Positions 12,895 through 23,795 of a stretch of DNA of 64,000 nt are shown piece after piece (position 1 is the stretch's first letter; every line of letters begins with the position of its first letter). The notes below the pieces were generated by a model. That model was given only the letters and a program-made list of their open reading frames with translations. It was not told where the DNA came from and did not search any database. The DNA comes from Nereocystis luetkeana. Lineage: Eukaryota > Sar > Phaeophyceae > Laminariales > Laminariaceae. The stretch spans positions 4,590,863 to 4,654,862 of the forward strand of contig JARUPZ010000011.1 in assembly GCA_031213475.1 (NCBI GenBank), given 5' to 3'. The position numbers and the translations under genes are program-made.

Positions 12895-13005
12895 CTGCCG
12901 TGAAGGTGTCCCTGTACCTCAGTGCCCTCCGGAATATTGGAGACCAAGGATTTCCATGTATTCACGAGGCATTATTATCACAGGGTTACTCATTCAAGCG
13001 TTTTT
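12895..13005 (-). repeat. Dispersed repeat family E, copy 2
   Basis: Inverse of the block at 6600-6730: GTGCCCTCCGGAATATTGG followed by TGTATTCACGAGGC. Confidence 0.5.
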
Positions 13006-14154
13006 TCTAGCTTATCATTCGAACCATTGAAAATATTTCTTCCTCAATAGTTGCGAGCCTATTCAGCCTTGTTTCATCCATGCACAGATAAGCCGAAAAA
13101 AGGAAAGCCACAAGGAAATTCAGCAGGAAATTGTCAAAAATATCACTATAAAGGCACCGAAACAAATTTCACCTGGGGTGAAAATATTTTTATTGGCAAG
13201 CCGCACATCTACTTTATTATGTGGTGCGCTTCGCCGATTTCTCAGGAAAACGGTGCAATTGCGCAACATTTCACCACCTACAGCAGTTAAGGCCCGCTAT
13301 ATCAAGAAACGTCTGTTTGCCGTATTTCTTAAACAGGCGCTTCTTATTTTGTATGGGCTTTCTTCAGCCGCTCCATCTTTTTAACGGGGCATTTCGTGTC
13401 TCTAGGGGGATTTTGGCGGCAGGGGGTTGGATATTATCCGGTTGATTTAATTTTTATATCAAACACGAAGGAAAACAGGAACCTGCACACTGCGGGAGTC
13501 CAGGGAGAACTGATTGGGTGTTGTACAAAGTGCGGTAGTCCGCGTTTCTTGTTTTATTCTGCGTTTCCGAAAAAGACTTCGTTTCTTATCTCGTGTGAGT
13601 GTCGATCGCTTCTGTTTCTCATGCTGTAATCTTCTCTCTCGTCGGCCAATTTGAGCTATATATTTCTTACGTCCTAAATCCTTATTATCCGTAACAGGCC
13701 GAGCCTCAAATTCTTACCGATATATTTCTTAGTAGTGCTACTGTATTTATAACCAGGGATGCGTGTTACGCGTTACACGTTCGTTCGCGTTCGTGTATTG
13801 AGAAGACGTTTGCAAAAATAAAAAACGTTCGCGTTCTTTTCGAAAAGACCCCTGGAAGGGAAAGCCTCCATATAGTTAGGGAACCCCTTCATAATTGCTC
13901 TGATTGCGCCGCTTGCTGTATCGCTACAGCACCAGAGTCTGCAGTCTCAGCGTCTCAGCAGCAGGCATACGTTTGCGGAATGGTACAACAGATGTTGGTG
14001 GTTCGTGCTTGCAATGTACTTTTTTTTTGCTACAAACTTGTCACGCTTTCGCTTTTTTTCCCACAGCTTCTCTTTCTCTTAATAATTAAAACAGCACGGC
14101 GTAGAGATGTAGACCATACTGTTGATATTAATATTACTAGGTAGGTGGTCCGCG

Positions 14155-14195
14155 TGCCTATCAAGATCAATTTCGTGGGTTCAAGTCCCACCGAG
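14155..14195 (+). other. tRNA-like T-arm (internal pol III B box)
   Basis: GTGGGTTCAAGTCCCAC forms a 5-bp stem around a canonical TTCAAGT loop and matches the pol III B-box consensus. The bases after it (CGAGTGC) find no partner upstream at tRNA spacing, so no complete cloverleaf was found. It is a tRNA fragment, a SINE head or chance. It lies inside the hAT-like element. Confidence 0.4.
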
Positions 14196-14397
14196 TGCAT
14201 GCTCGAAAGGGCTTTTTCTTGCATGAAAGAAATTGATTAGCGGAAAGCGCGAGAGCGTGAGTTAGCTACATTCAATGAAAATCGACGAGCAGTGGGAATG
14301 CTGAACCCTATGCGCGACAAAAAATAAAGGCACGCACCGGGGGGGAGAAGGGTGGACACCTGTGACCACGGCTTGTCCAGAAGCACGTTGAGGGTAA

Positions 14398-15735
14398 AAA
14401 CCTCCTACGAGTTAGGCTGGAAAGTGGAAGTGATGATTAAAAAAAAAAAAAAAAAAAAGTAGGATCACAAAATAATAAACAGGACAACAGAGACCCCTGG
14501 CTCAAGACTGCCTCCCGCCGTCGCTGCGACCGCTTGCAGTAAGCAGGTAGCCCACATGCAAAAAAACAATCAACATAGAATGGGGATGATTTAACGCCTT
14601 GTCAGGTTTTGCCGTTGACGTTAGCGGGCGACGTTCGCACAATTCTCCATTTTTGACGAACAAACCTCCTACGAGTTAGGCTGTTTCCTATGCGGTTCGA
14701 TTTCGAGCTTCAGATTTGTGCTTTTCGATCTCAAAAACAAACGACCTTTATGCAGTCGAAATATGCAAAATCCGACCGGAATTTTTTCGATTTGAGAGTC
14801 CGAGGACCCAAGTCGTCGGATTTTGGCCCAAAATCCGACGACCTGGGTCATCAGATTTTCAAATCGAAAAAATGGCATGCTCTCTAAATTCAAGATGTTA
14901 TCCATGACAGCAAACAGCAGCAGCAGAACAATCGATGAGTTAGATGGTGACAAAGCGGTATAGCGACGTTGCTTCGCGCCCGACGCTCGGGCGGCGGGCG
15001 GCCCGTCCCTCCGTGGCCAGACTACAGTCGCCTGGCGCGGGCTCGGGCCTAGAGACCAAGAGAAGCGCACTCGGCACGCACCTCTCCTTCGATACGTACG
15101 AGTACTCGTAGACTACACTGCTGCACAGCAGCAAGCAGTCAGTTACAAAATGGAACACAAAACACCAAGACAGGTTGGCTCTAGCGCACTCGCCACGACT
15201 CTTTGCCGCCAGACCAGAGGCAGCCAGCCTTGGCTCGCACGCTTGGGTCCTACGCGCAGGGCAGCGCACCCACAGGGCGTCCCTTCGCGGCGACAAACCA
15301 CAAAAAACAGCAGTTGGTCTCGGCGTATGCTCGAATTTCTACAAACACAAATCTGATTTTTCCGCATACTATTAGGAAGGCTGATTCGATTTGCCAAGTT
15401 CACATCTGAAAATGCGATCGGGTCAAAATCTGAAGCTCAAAGATCGAACCGCATAGGAAACGGCCTTCAGGCTGGAAAGTGGAAGTGATGAATAAAAAAC
15501 AAAAAAAAGTAGGATCACATTATAATAAACAGGACAACAGAGAGACCCCTGGCGCAAGACTGCCTCCAGCCGTCGCTGCGACCGCTTGCAGTAAGTAGGT
15601 AGTAGCCCACATGCAAAAAAAACAATCAACATAGAATGGGGATGATTTAACGCCTTGTCAGGATTGGCCGTTGACGTTCGCCGTTGACGTTCACACAATT
15701 CTCCATTTTTGACGCGAACGCCCGACGTTCGCACT
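14398..15735 (+). repeat. Tandem duplication (period about 264 bp) inside the hAT-like element
   Basis: Unit 1 is 14398-14661. Unit 2 starts at 14662 and is interrupted after 20 bp by the nested element, resuming at 15462-15735. Both units share GGAAAGTGGAAGTGATGA, CAGGACAACAGAG, CCGTCGCTGCGACCGCTTGC, AATGGGGATGATTTAACGCC and CAATTCTCCATTTTTGACG. Confidence 0.75.
14683..15461. mobile_element. Nested inverted-repeat element within the hAT-like transposon
   Basis: A 779-bp insert with terminal inverted repeats of about 35 bp, beginning GTTTCCTATGCGGTTCGAT and ending with the inverse ATCGAACCGCATAGGAAAC. It interrupts the second unit of the surrounding tandem duplication. No clear target-site duplication and no transposase frame were seen. 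The middle is GC-rich and includes further internal repeats (TCCGACGAC-type). Confidence 0.68.
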
Positions 15736-15763
15736 TTTTTCAGCCGGAACACACGCATCCCTG

Positions 15764-16634
15764 TTTATATCTCTGACGCAGGCTATATGGGTGCCACCGG
15801 GCAACGTGCGCTATGTAGATCATACAAGATCGGGTAACCCGCTTCGAAAGATCTAGCAGATCATGAAGTGGGAATCGATGATGTGTCCAAAAGATGTGCA
15901 AAACGGGCACATCGTCGGCATGACGGGACGACTTCGGCATGTTATTACGATACTAACCTGAAATCTAGCCGACGAGCAATGGAAATACGGGCCGGCCAGG
16001 GCCGCGCCGGCTCTATATTACTCGAAAAATGAATGTACTATTAATACTGTACCTGGTACTTGATTGCGCGGTGGCTGCAATTCCCTGCTGCGCCCGAGCA
16101 CGTGCAGTCGGGCCGGCGGCGGCGGGGGGACCACGCCCAACAAGCATGAAGGACGCAGCACGGTCACCTAGCCAACCCGCACTGCAAGATAGGGCTAGGG
16201 CTACAGATGCAGCAGTTCGAGCTTTGAGCAGAACCATCATCGAAACTGGAGCTTGAGCGGTGTACACCGGCGATATACGGTACGAGCATGCAACACTTCG
16301 ATTGACAGCAGCAGCGTTATAGGCGACGGCGGCGGGGCTCACCGAGCAGGAGAAGGAATAGCAGTCCTGTTGACACAGACAGAGAGTTGTTTTGTGAACA
16401 GATTTTTGGATTATTTGCTGTTTGTTTTGTTGACTTCGGTGTTCCACTTTGCTTGCGGAGGCTTTTTATCTCTGTAAGACGGAAAAGGGAAAAGGCTTCC
16501 TGCTCGTGTTCTGGTGTGTTGTGTCGTGTTGCGAGCGGGAACACCAGCAGTGTACTGCGAAAGCCAGTGCTAGCTAGTGCCCTGCGTGAAACAGCAACGT
16601 GCAAGAACTCCTTGGCCTCCCGCGAACAGCAGTC
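15764..16634. other. Upstream region of the DUF1997 gene
   Basis: 870 bp between the hAT-like element and the DUF1997 start. It contains a TACCTGGTA motif at about 16050 and a GC-rich block at 16060-16340 that may hold a divergent first exon (listed separately). No clear TATA box was identified. Confidence 0.4.
16060..16240 (-). CDS. Candidate first exon of a divergent gene with a plastid-type leader (unconfirmed)
   Basis: The minus-strand ATG at 16240 opens MMVLLKARTAASVALALS, a short basic start and a hydrophobic core. Further on is AASFMLVGRG, which resembles the Ala/Ser-Phe cleavage context of ochrophyte bipartite plastid leaders, followed by an Ala/Arg/Pro-rich stretch. A GTACCA donor would end the exon at 16060. 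No downstream exon was recognised, and the plus strand is also open here (16029-16256). Weak evidence. Confidence 0.25.
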
Positions 16635-19600
16635 ATGACTTTAAAAGCCGCACTTATTGCAGCGGCTGCTGCTGCATCAGCAGTGCCTTCGACCGTCCAC
16701 GGTTTCTGCCTTGCACCAACCCTGCTTCTGTGCGCCAATGGCCCCCACCCCCTATGCACCCGCCATTCCGTCGCAGCCGATCCCAGCTCATCACCGCCCG
16801 CAGCAGTGCACGTGCCCTCAACCACCTTCAGTGGGAGGCCAGTATTACTGAGCAAAGGACGAGGCGTTGCCGAGCCGTCCAATAGAGCATCGTCTGTTGG
16901 TCTGAGGCTGGGCCCGGCTGGCGGCGAACCCGACGCAACCTCGGGAAGGCCAGGCTTTGGTTTGGGCATGAAGGAAGACAACGACCGTCCGAGAGTCTCC
17001 AGGGCTCTCAACCGTGCGCTTGGGAACATTCTGTCTGCTGGTGATATGTTCGGGGGGGTGGGCAGCAAAGGCGTATCCGACGGTGAGCACGGGACCCAAT
17101 GTTCCTCAAGTTGAACTATGAAAACAGAGTAGGGGACTCGTATGACTTTGGCCAGAAATTTAATGACCGTTTTTCCATAAATATAGGTCACAATTAGACC
17201 ATTATATTCACGGACACAGTGGCATCTGTCTTGCCTATCTGCCTGCTTGTGTCATGTCCACTGTCGCAGCCGTGTCACTCTGCAGCGGCACTGCAAGAAG
17301 AATTACTCGAGAACAAAATAATACTCGTACCAGGTACTGGTATTATACTATTCATAAACACCTACAGCGCCCTGCAGCGTCACCAGGCACCAGGTACATA
17401 TAAAGCATATAGCAGAGTAGTAGGAGTACAGCCGTAGTCGTAGCGCGGGCAGTGCTGGTCCTCGCCGTTGCGCACGGACGTGAAGGTGGCGAAGTTTAGC
17501 GCTGACAGATTACTGTGCACTACCGTGCTTGCCAGCTGGATGCTCGTCTTGTCCGGGGGACTGCACCTGTCCGAAGCGCCCATGAGAGAAGCCACAGGCC
17601 TCACGACGAGATGAGGGCGCGAGAGGCCCGTACAACAAAGAGTGGTATGGGCACGCCTGCGAAGTGTTTATCATATCATGACGTTGACGTGGCTTGTGGG
17701 TTTCGGAGCAATATATATTTTTTTGTCATAGGCTCTTCTTCTGGGCGTTTCCTTTCGAGAGAAGAGACAGCTCCTACGAGTAGTTGCACACAGCTGGCGT
17801 TCCCATCACAACAACAAGCCCCCCAAACCGAGCACTCAATCGCAACTTTCTCGCCGAATGCAGACCGGTTTGATCCTGTAACGCCGGTAGGAGCCATGTA
17901 CGTGCTCCCTATAGTCTCGCTTCGTACGATACCTGTACCATCTCGATCGGCACCCCCTGCTTGGATCGTGTCGAAGACGTGAAAGCTTGCCGCGCCCACA
18001 GATAGATAGATAGATACGATAGATACTGGAACTGGTAGCTGTAGTATACCGGTATTTTGTCTTGTGCCATCAATTAAATAGATCCTCCATGCCGAGAAAT
18101 CTCGCACCTGGTAGGTATCATACGCCATAAAAAAATGGCTGGTCGCTAGAAAAAGGATACCAGGTATCAGGTACTAGTTTCTAATATTACCCCTCCCCCC
18201 GATCTATGGATTATGTATAGGTCAGGTTGACGTCGTTTGGCATCGACACTATGTAAACCATCCCGCTCAATACATGAGCTATTAATGGACAACCAGGGTA
18301 CCGTTTTTTTTTGCGGTCACCCACAGCTGGCGATCGAGTTAGATCATTTGTGCGGGGTGGAGAACCTTTGCTACGCACAAAGGAATGATCGCATCACGTA
18401 CCAGGTAGTGTTTTTGGTAAGGCACCCACGAGGCAGTTACGTAGTACCCCCATTGCTGTCTCTGGAAGTGGCGACACCGCCGGAAAATATATATCAACTC
18501 ATTGACGCTGTCGTTTATATGCAAATCCGCCTCACAAGCGATTCTTAGTACGAGGTATGATGCAGCTCGCCCTTCATGCGACTCGCCAGACACCTTCCGG
18601 CGCTTCGCGCTTGGTGCAAGTAGTGTCTGCCTGGTCGGTGAAAACCCGACGTGCTCCGTCCCGGCGTTGTAGGGATGCGAGGGTTTATGGTCATACAACT
18701 ACGGCCATGCATGCTATTGAGTAAATGAGTACCCCCCCCCCCCACCCCCACCCCCACCCCCGAACTACCGGGTTGCCCTCCATCCTCTCGCCCGTCCGCA
18801 CACTGCTTGTCCCAGACAACGCTTTCGGCAAGCACTTCACGTCCAAGCTGGGGCAGACGAGGAACGGTGGCGGCGGTGACGAGGAGGAGGACGAGGAGGA
18901 AGAAGAGGACGAGCAGGACGGGGAAGAGGAGGAGGGGAGGGGGAAAGGTGAAGGCGGAGGCAAGGGGTCGTACTGGCCGACGAACGCGGACTCTCTGTCG
19001 CTGGGGGGCGACGGCGGCCTCTCGCTGGGAGGGATGGGGCAGAAGCGAGGAAGGTATGGTAGTCGGCGCATGGTACTACTCTCGCTTACGAGTACTGTCT
19101 GCTGTTGTTCCCCTCGCCGCCTCGGGTTCCGTGGTAGAGCGATTTTACGTTTATCTTTCGCCCTGCTTCCTCTTCTCCTTGAAAAGTTTTTGCACAACCT
19201 CATCGGCGATCCAGCTTCTACTGCTGGAGGTGTGTCCAGGTGTTACGAGCGTCGCTACCATCCTTGCGCCCGAAACAGGCAGGCAGGCATGCATGCAGGC
19301 AGGAGCGATTGCGACAGCGCAGCGACACGCGGGGCTCCAAAAAAAGGCTTCGGGTCTGCGGCTTGTACAGTAGAGCTCTCGCCGTACCTTTTCCCGCTGT
19401 TCCCCAAGCTTCGAAATGCTACCAGTAGAGCGTGGCAATGAGGAGTGGCGCTATCGGGGTTTCACATGATACTCAGCGGCGTGGGGGGCGCGGTTGGGGT
19501 AGCACCGTGTGCATCCATGCCGACCGTTCGCTCGCCGCGATGTTTTGTGGCACTCCCGCGCCTCTTGCCGTCGCGCCGACTTTGTTCGCTTGTGTGTGTG

Positions 19601-20615
19601 TGTGTTTTTTTTTCAAGTTTTTACTTCGTTTGTTGCGCCGGTGTTCGCGGAGTTGTGTCGTTTATTTATGGGCCAGATCTACTCTTTGTTTTTTGTTTGT
19701 ATTATTCGCTTCTTGTTCCTTCTCTTCCCTCGCGCTATGATTGGTCAATAATGTTTTGTTTTTCCGCCTCAGTTTCTGCTTTTTCTTGTTTTTTTTATCA
19801 TTTAGTTGTTGTACGTGTTCTGTTTTTGCTTGTTATTCCTGGTACATTGTTTCATGCATACGTATTGTGAACCGTTAGAGTGGGACACCCATTTTGAGAC
19901 CACCCCTCCAATAAATGTGGTCTTGTCTCCAAATAGGGTATCATCTTTGACTGCTGGCCATGCTATTTCCAAGCGTTTTTTCTCGGGACAACCCGATTTA
20001 CCTACTAATCGTCTATTCTCCCGAAAAGTCTGGAATAGGGCGGGTGGTCTTATTAGAGCGGGTGCCCCTCTGCTGCGTTTAGGATTACCTTCCGTTAAAG
20101 TTTGCGTGTGCCAATCGCGAGAAAAAACTTGACAAGAAACGAAAATGAAGACACCGTATTCTCTTGGGGGGGGGGGGTTTGTTCTTGATGCTTTTTTTTT
20201 TTGTGTTTCATGGTGTGTGTGTGTTGTTGTTCGCGCCGTTTCGGTCCGCCCTCCCTGAAGAAAAAGCAGCACGAACCGCCTCCTCCGGGCCAAGACCTCC
20301 TCTTCCGCTGCCGTCGTCGTCGATGGGCCGTTCTCGAAGCTGGAGGAGTACATGACCCTACCGGTGGCGGAGTACAGCCTGCTCGACAGCAGCATTATAC
20401 GCCGCGTCTCCGACACGGCTTTCCGCTTCCAGGTTAGAGGACGTTGCAGGGGGTGACATCAAGAGCCAGGCACCCATTGGCATTCCTTTCGCAGCTTTTG
20501 GCGATGGTGGTGGTGTTTGTGGTGGTTTTCTGTGCTGGTGGTGGTGGTGGCGGCGGTGTTGCTGTTCTTATTGTTGTCGTCACTGCTACTGTTGTTGCCA
20601 CTGCTGCTGTTGTCA

Positions 20616-20672
<57 letters not shown>

Positions 20673-23600
20673 GCGTCGCATCCGCCATCGCTTGCCGTGT
20701 GCGTCCGCTCGGTACTGTCGTCTGCCGCTCCCCTAAGCGCGCGAGTATCGGGCACGCTTCCGCCCCGCACCCTCACCACTCCCAGCGCATCTACCTCACC
20801 TCTCCGCCTCTCAAATGCCACAGATACCCTTGAAGGACTTGGTCGGTCTGGACTTCACGCCAACCATGGAGGTTGAGGTGGAGGTGGACCCCAAGGCCAA
20901 GGTCGTCGTTTTCCGTTCGACGCGCTCAACCCTCCACGGCAACGTCGGCAAGCCCGGCGAAGAATGTGAGAGTGTCCTTTCTTGTGACGTTTTGCTGCGA
21001 CGACCAAAGCGTATTTTTTGTTTTGCGACTGTGAAATGCTGTTGTTTTTTTATTGTTTTTGTTTGGTTTGGTTATGTCGGAGGGGAAATATTGCCACGAG
21101 AAACGGGATTGTAGTACGAGTGCCTCCTGGCTTACTGTTTGTGATTTTTTTACTGTGTGTTTTGTTATTCGGTTTGTCGCGGGGAAAAAGTTTTTTTGCG
21201 CGCTCAAATGGTCATTTCGGCGACAAGGCAAACGGGAGAGGAGGGGGGGGGGGGGTGCGTTTCGGGTTTGTCTGCGGCTTTTGAGAGCGTTCTTACGAAC
21301 CACGATGTTATATCTATCCGTGGGTAACGTTATTTCCACAAGAAATTGGCGGCTAACCGAGGGACCAGACCCGCCGACGCCACCGCTAATCTGTCCCCCC
21401 CGCTCGGACTGTAACGCTGCCCCGGACCCCCCCCCCCCCACCCCTCCCCCCCCCCCACCCCTCACACACAATAAAAAACGACACACGACGTTAGGCTGTG
21501 GCCCGGTTGCGCCGACCCGACCGCTCCCTGTCGCGCCGACCCTACCGCTGCCTGTTGCGCCGACACGACCGCTGCCTGCAACTGCCGCAGCTTTTTTTGC
21601 CTCACCACGCCATCCCCTGTTTGCCCGCCCGCCACACTCTTCCCACCAAGATACCCGCGCGCCCTCCCTCCTGCTCTCCCGTCTCTCCTTCTAACGTCAG
21701 CGAACGCCAACCCATGGCCGGCGGCGGCGTCCAGCAAGACGGAATACTTCCGGGTTGGTTTCGACGCGCGCCTCGGCTGGTCGGACGGCGACGCCTCAGC
21801 GGCACCGCGGCTCAGGGGGAGGGGGACGTGGAAGGGAGACGTTGTCCGCCGCCCGCGGCCGGTGCCGAAGAAATCGCCCTCGCCGTCCGCACTAGACGCA
21901 ACGGCGGCAGCGGCAGGAACGGCGGCAGGCGTCGGTAGTGGTGGTGGTGGTGGTGGTAGTGGTGGTAGTGGTGGCGGTGGGTCGGAGTCGACGAAGAGCG
22001 TGGCTAGCGCCGCGATAGCGGGGGTAGCGATGGGGGGGGCGGTAGCGGAAAGAGGGGAGCGGGGAGGGACGCGGGCGGCGGGGGGAAGGGTCGGGGGGGT
22101 GGGGGGGGCGGGTTCGGGGAAGGAAGAACCGGCGACGGTGTTTTGTGAGACCGAAGTCAAGGTCCAGGTGTTGCTGCCGCCGCCGTACAACACGGTGCTG
22201 CCGTGGCGACTCGTCCGCGCCCTGCTGGGGAAAGTCCTATCGACCATCGTGCGTTACGTCCTACCGAGGTTTTTGGAGGTGAGCACCCGGCGTTTTTGAA
22301 GAGGATAGGGGGGGCGGGGGGGGGGGGGGGGGGGGGGGGGCGTACTCATTTGTTGCTTGCCTTAGTCATTTGACCATTGACCACGCATCCCTTTCGTGAC
22401 GGAGCACAGTTCCTACTCCTGATAGAGGCACCTGCTCGGAGAGGGTTGTTTTGACGCTGCGGTTCGTCGGTCGCCGGACACGCGATAGATGGGTTTTGGC
22501 GGCCACTCTCCGGCGTGTTCTGTGTGTCGTCGGCTGGCGCAGTCCTGTTGGAATAGCGTGCGTCGGCTACAAGGTGGCTTAGGGTTGAGGTTGTGTTTGC
22601 ATGGCGGTGTATTGCGTCGGAAGGGTTTTGCGCACACCCTGAGCACGCGAGTTGTGTTGATTGAAACAGTGGCGACTCTAAATGGTTATAAACCTCGGAC
22701 AGATCGTGTGTCCCCACAGTTCATGATGATGTATTTTTCAGGGCATATATATTCCCTGATCTTGAACGATCTACAGCAGCAGCTCATGTTGCCGGGTGGG
22801 GAACCGTATGTCCTGCATCCTCTGGGACATGTCTCCTGTGTTGGATCTGACTGTACAGCTCCTGCACAATCTCTCAAACCCACAGGTTAGAATCTAGATG
22901 ATCTATCTGTAGATGATATATCTATAGATGATCTGTCCGACACATTAAACCGTGGCGACCCTAACAGGTGGGCGGGAGGGGCCCCGCTGTTCCTGCCGAG
23001 ACGCTCTGTTCCAGAAGATTGCATGGAGAATGAGAAAGAAACTAACGCCCACCGAGAGGGTATAAAAGGTTACAGCGCTAGACACATGGAGGAACATCAC
23101 CCCCCCCCTCCCCTCCCCTCTCCTCCCTTTCCAATTGCTTCGCTCCAACTGCGCTCTATACTACCCCGGTGCAGCTTCTCGCCGACGACTTTTACGGCTG
23201 GCAGTCCGGAAGCCGTCGGGCCGCGGCCACCGCTAACGAGACCACCAGGACGCTCCTAGGCGGCGGCCAGGGCCTGGTCGGCAGGAGTTCTTCAAACGAC
23301 AAGGCGCCGGGAAGACGAGGGGTGGCCGCCGCAGGCGTGGGCCGGGGGGAAGACGTGGACCGTAGCTGGGAAGGAGGTGGCGGTGGCGGCGGCGGCGGTG
23401 GCGGCGTAAAGAACCCCGTCAGGGGAGGGTTTCAACGCCTTCGGAACGTTCGAGGGCCGGGTGGGGGGGGGGATGTCGCGACGGCTGGGCGCGGTGAAGC
23501 AAAGCCGGCCGTGACAACGACAATGCCACGAGCCGTCGACCAGGCGTCTCTGGAGGCGTTGCAGGCGTGGGCAACGGACGGAGTGAAAGGAGATAGCTTC

Positions 23601-23795
23601 GAGGTGGGCGTGGGGGAAGAGGGTGGGGATGACAGAGGTGAGCGCGGCGGCGAGACGCAGTTCGAGGTGGAGGTGGAGGAGGGGGCGGGAGAGGATGGCC
23701 CGGCTGGCGATGGGCGGCAACAGCGGCGGCGGGGGGGGTGGGGGCGTGGTGGATTCGGGGGTGGAGGAGGTGGTCCGATTAACTGGTGGGGTTGA
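16635..23795 (+). CDS. DUF1997 domain protein, predicted plastid-targeted
   Basis: Six exons: 16635-17082, 18816-19053, 20261-20432, 20824-20965, 21701-22278 and 23175-23795 (stop TGA). Junction phases 1, 2, 0, 1, 0 all match, giving about 732 residues. The exon 3 acceptor could also be 9 bp downstream. Residues 1-25 (MTLKAALIAAAAAASAV, then VHGFCLAP) look like a signal peptide with Phe at the cleavage point, as in bipartite plastid leaders. Residues about 150-205 are acidic/Gly-rich. The DUF1997 domain runs from FSKLEEYMTLPVAEYSLLD (exon 3) through DFTPTMEVEVEVDPKAK (exon 4) to VKVQVLLPPPYNTV, RYVLPRFLE and LLADDFYGWQSG. Land-plant chloroplast homologues share LEEYMTLPV and LPRF. A Ser/Gly/Ala insertion of about 110 residues interrupts the domain, and a Gly-rich tail follows it. 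The function of the family is unknown to me. Exon 6 could hide a further intron. Confidence 0.85.
17440..17606 (-). CDS. Candidate antisense exon in intron 1 of the DUF1997 gene
   Basis: The minus strand reads ASLMGASDRCSPPDKTS, then LNFATFTSVRNGEDQHC and PRYDYG, with codons ending almost only in C or G over the last 25 residues, unlike the flanking DNA. A GTACTC donor could follow at about 17440. The plus strand is open too but cannot be spliced into the DUF1997 frame. No relatives recognised and no partner exons found. It could be an exon of a nested gene or a gene relic. Confidence 0.3.
18225..18738 (+). repeat. Dispersed repeat family A, copy 2 (near full length)
   Basis: GCGATCGAGTTAGATCATTTG, then CCCATTGCTGTCTCTGGAAG, GACGCTGTCGTTTATATGC, GATGCAGCTCGCCCTTCATG, GCGCTTCGCGCTTGGTGCAA, CCCGACGTGCTCCGTCCCGG and CATGCATG, ending GAGTAC and C-runs. 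It lies in intron 1 of the DUF1997 gene, and its poly-C end abuts the pyrimidine tract of exon 2. Confidence 0.72.
20609..20668 (+). repeat. (CTG)n microsatellite
   Basis: Interrupted CTG/GTT repeat in intron 3 of the DUF1997 gene. The Leu- and Ala/Ser-homopolymer frames over it are artefacts. Confidence 0.9.
22316..22440 (+). repeat. Poly-G tract with dispersed repeat family C, copy
   Basis: A run of about 25 G (22316-22340), then CGTACTCATTTGTTGCTTGC, CCATTGACCACGCATCCC and GACGGAGCACAGTTCCTAC. Intron 5 of the DUF1997 gene. Confidence 0.65.
22690..22945 (-). repeat. Dispersed repeat family B, inverted copy
   Basis: Inverse of family B: CTCATGTTGCCGGGTGGGGA, GTGTTGGATC, CCTGCACAATCTCTC, ATCTATCTGTAGATGAT and GATCTGTCCGA. 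Intron 5 of the DUF1997 gene. Confidence 0.6.

Larger units (their letters stand above)
10295..13753. other. Intergenic region upstream of the SDR gene
   Basis: About 3.5 kb with no convincing gene. It holds the SDR promoter side, a family D copy at 11085-11195, a GAAA microsatellite, poly-A runs at 11051 and 11837, poly-G at 11926-11942 and 12231-12246, a CAG run at 12191-12218, a family B fragment and a family E copy. GC-rich open frames at 10600-10810 exist on both strands, and neither is persuasive. Confidence 0.5.
13754..15763. mobile_element. Non-autonomous hAT-like transposon
   Basis: Begins CAGGGATGCGTGT and ends with the inverse ACACGCATCCCTG. Flanks are TTTATAAC (13746-13753) and TTTATATC (15764-15771), an 8-bp target-site duplication with one mismatch. 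CAGGG-type termini and an 8-bp duplication are hAT hallmarks. No transposase-like frame (RNase-H fold or hATC) is visible in the 2,010 bp. The interior holds a tRNA-like T-arm, a tandem duplication of about 264 bp and a nested inverted-repeat element. Superfamily assignment rests on termini only. Confidence 0.72.

Noticed and set aside
19806..20132. Plus frame of 108 residues in DUF1997 intron 2 (EWDTHFETTPPINVV, GHAISKRFFSGQPDLP)
   Set aside because: Neutral codon use and no valid splice connection to the gene. Possibly an old repeat, but no second copy seen here.
20444..20833. Poly-Leu/poly-Val/poly-Ala open frames
   Set aside because: Translation of a CTG/GTT microsatellite in an intron.
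21462..22247. 261-residue minus-strand open frame, Pro-rich
   Set aside because: Antisense of DUF1997 exon 5. The plus frame splices correctly on both sides and carries the domain.
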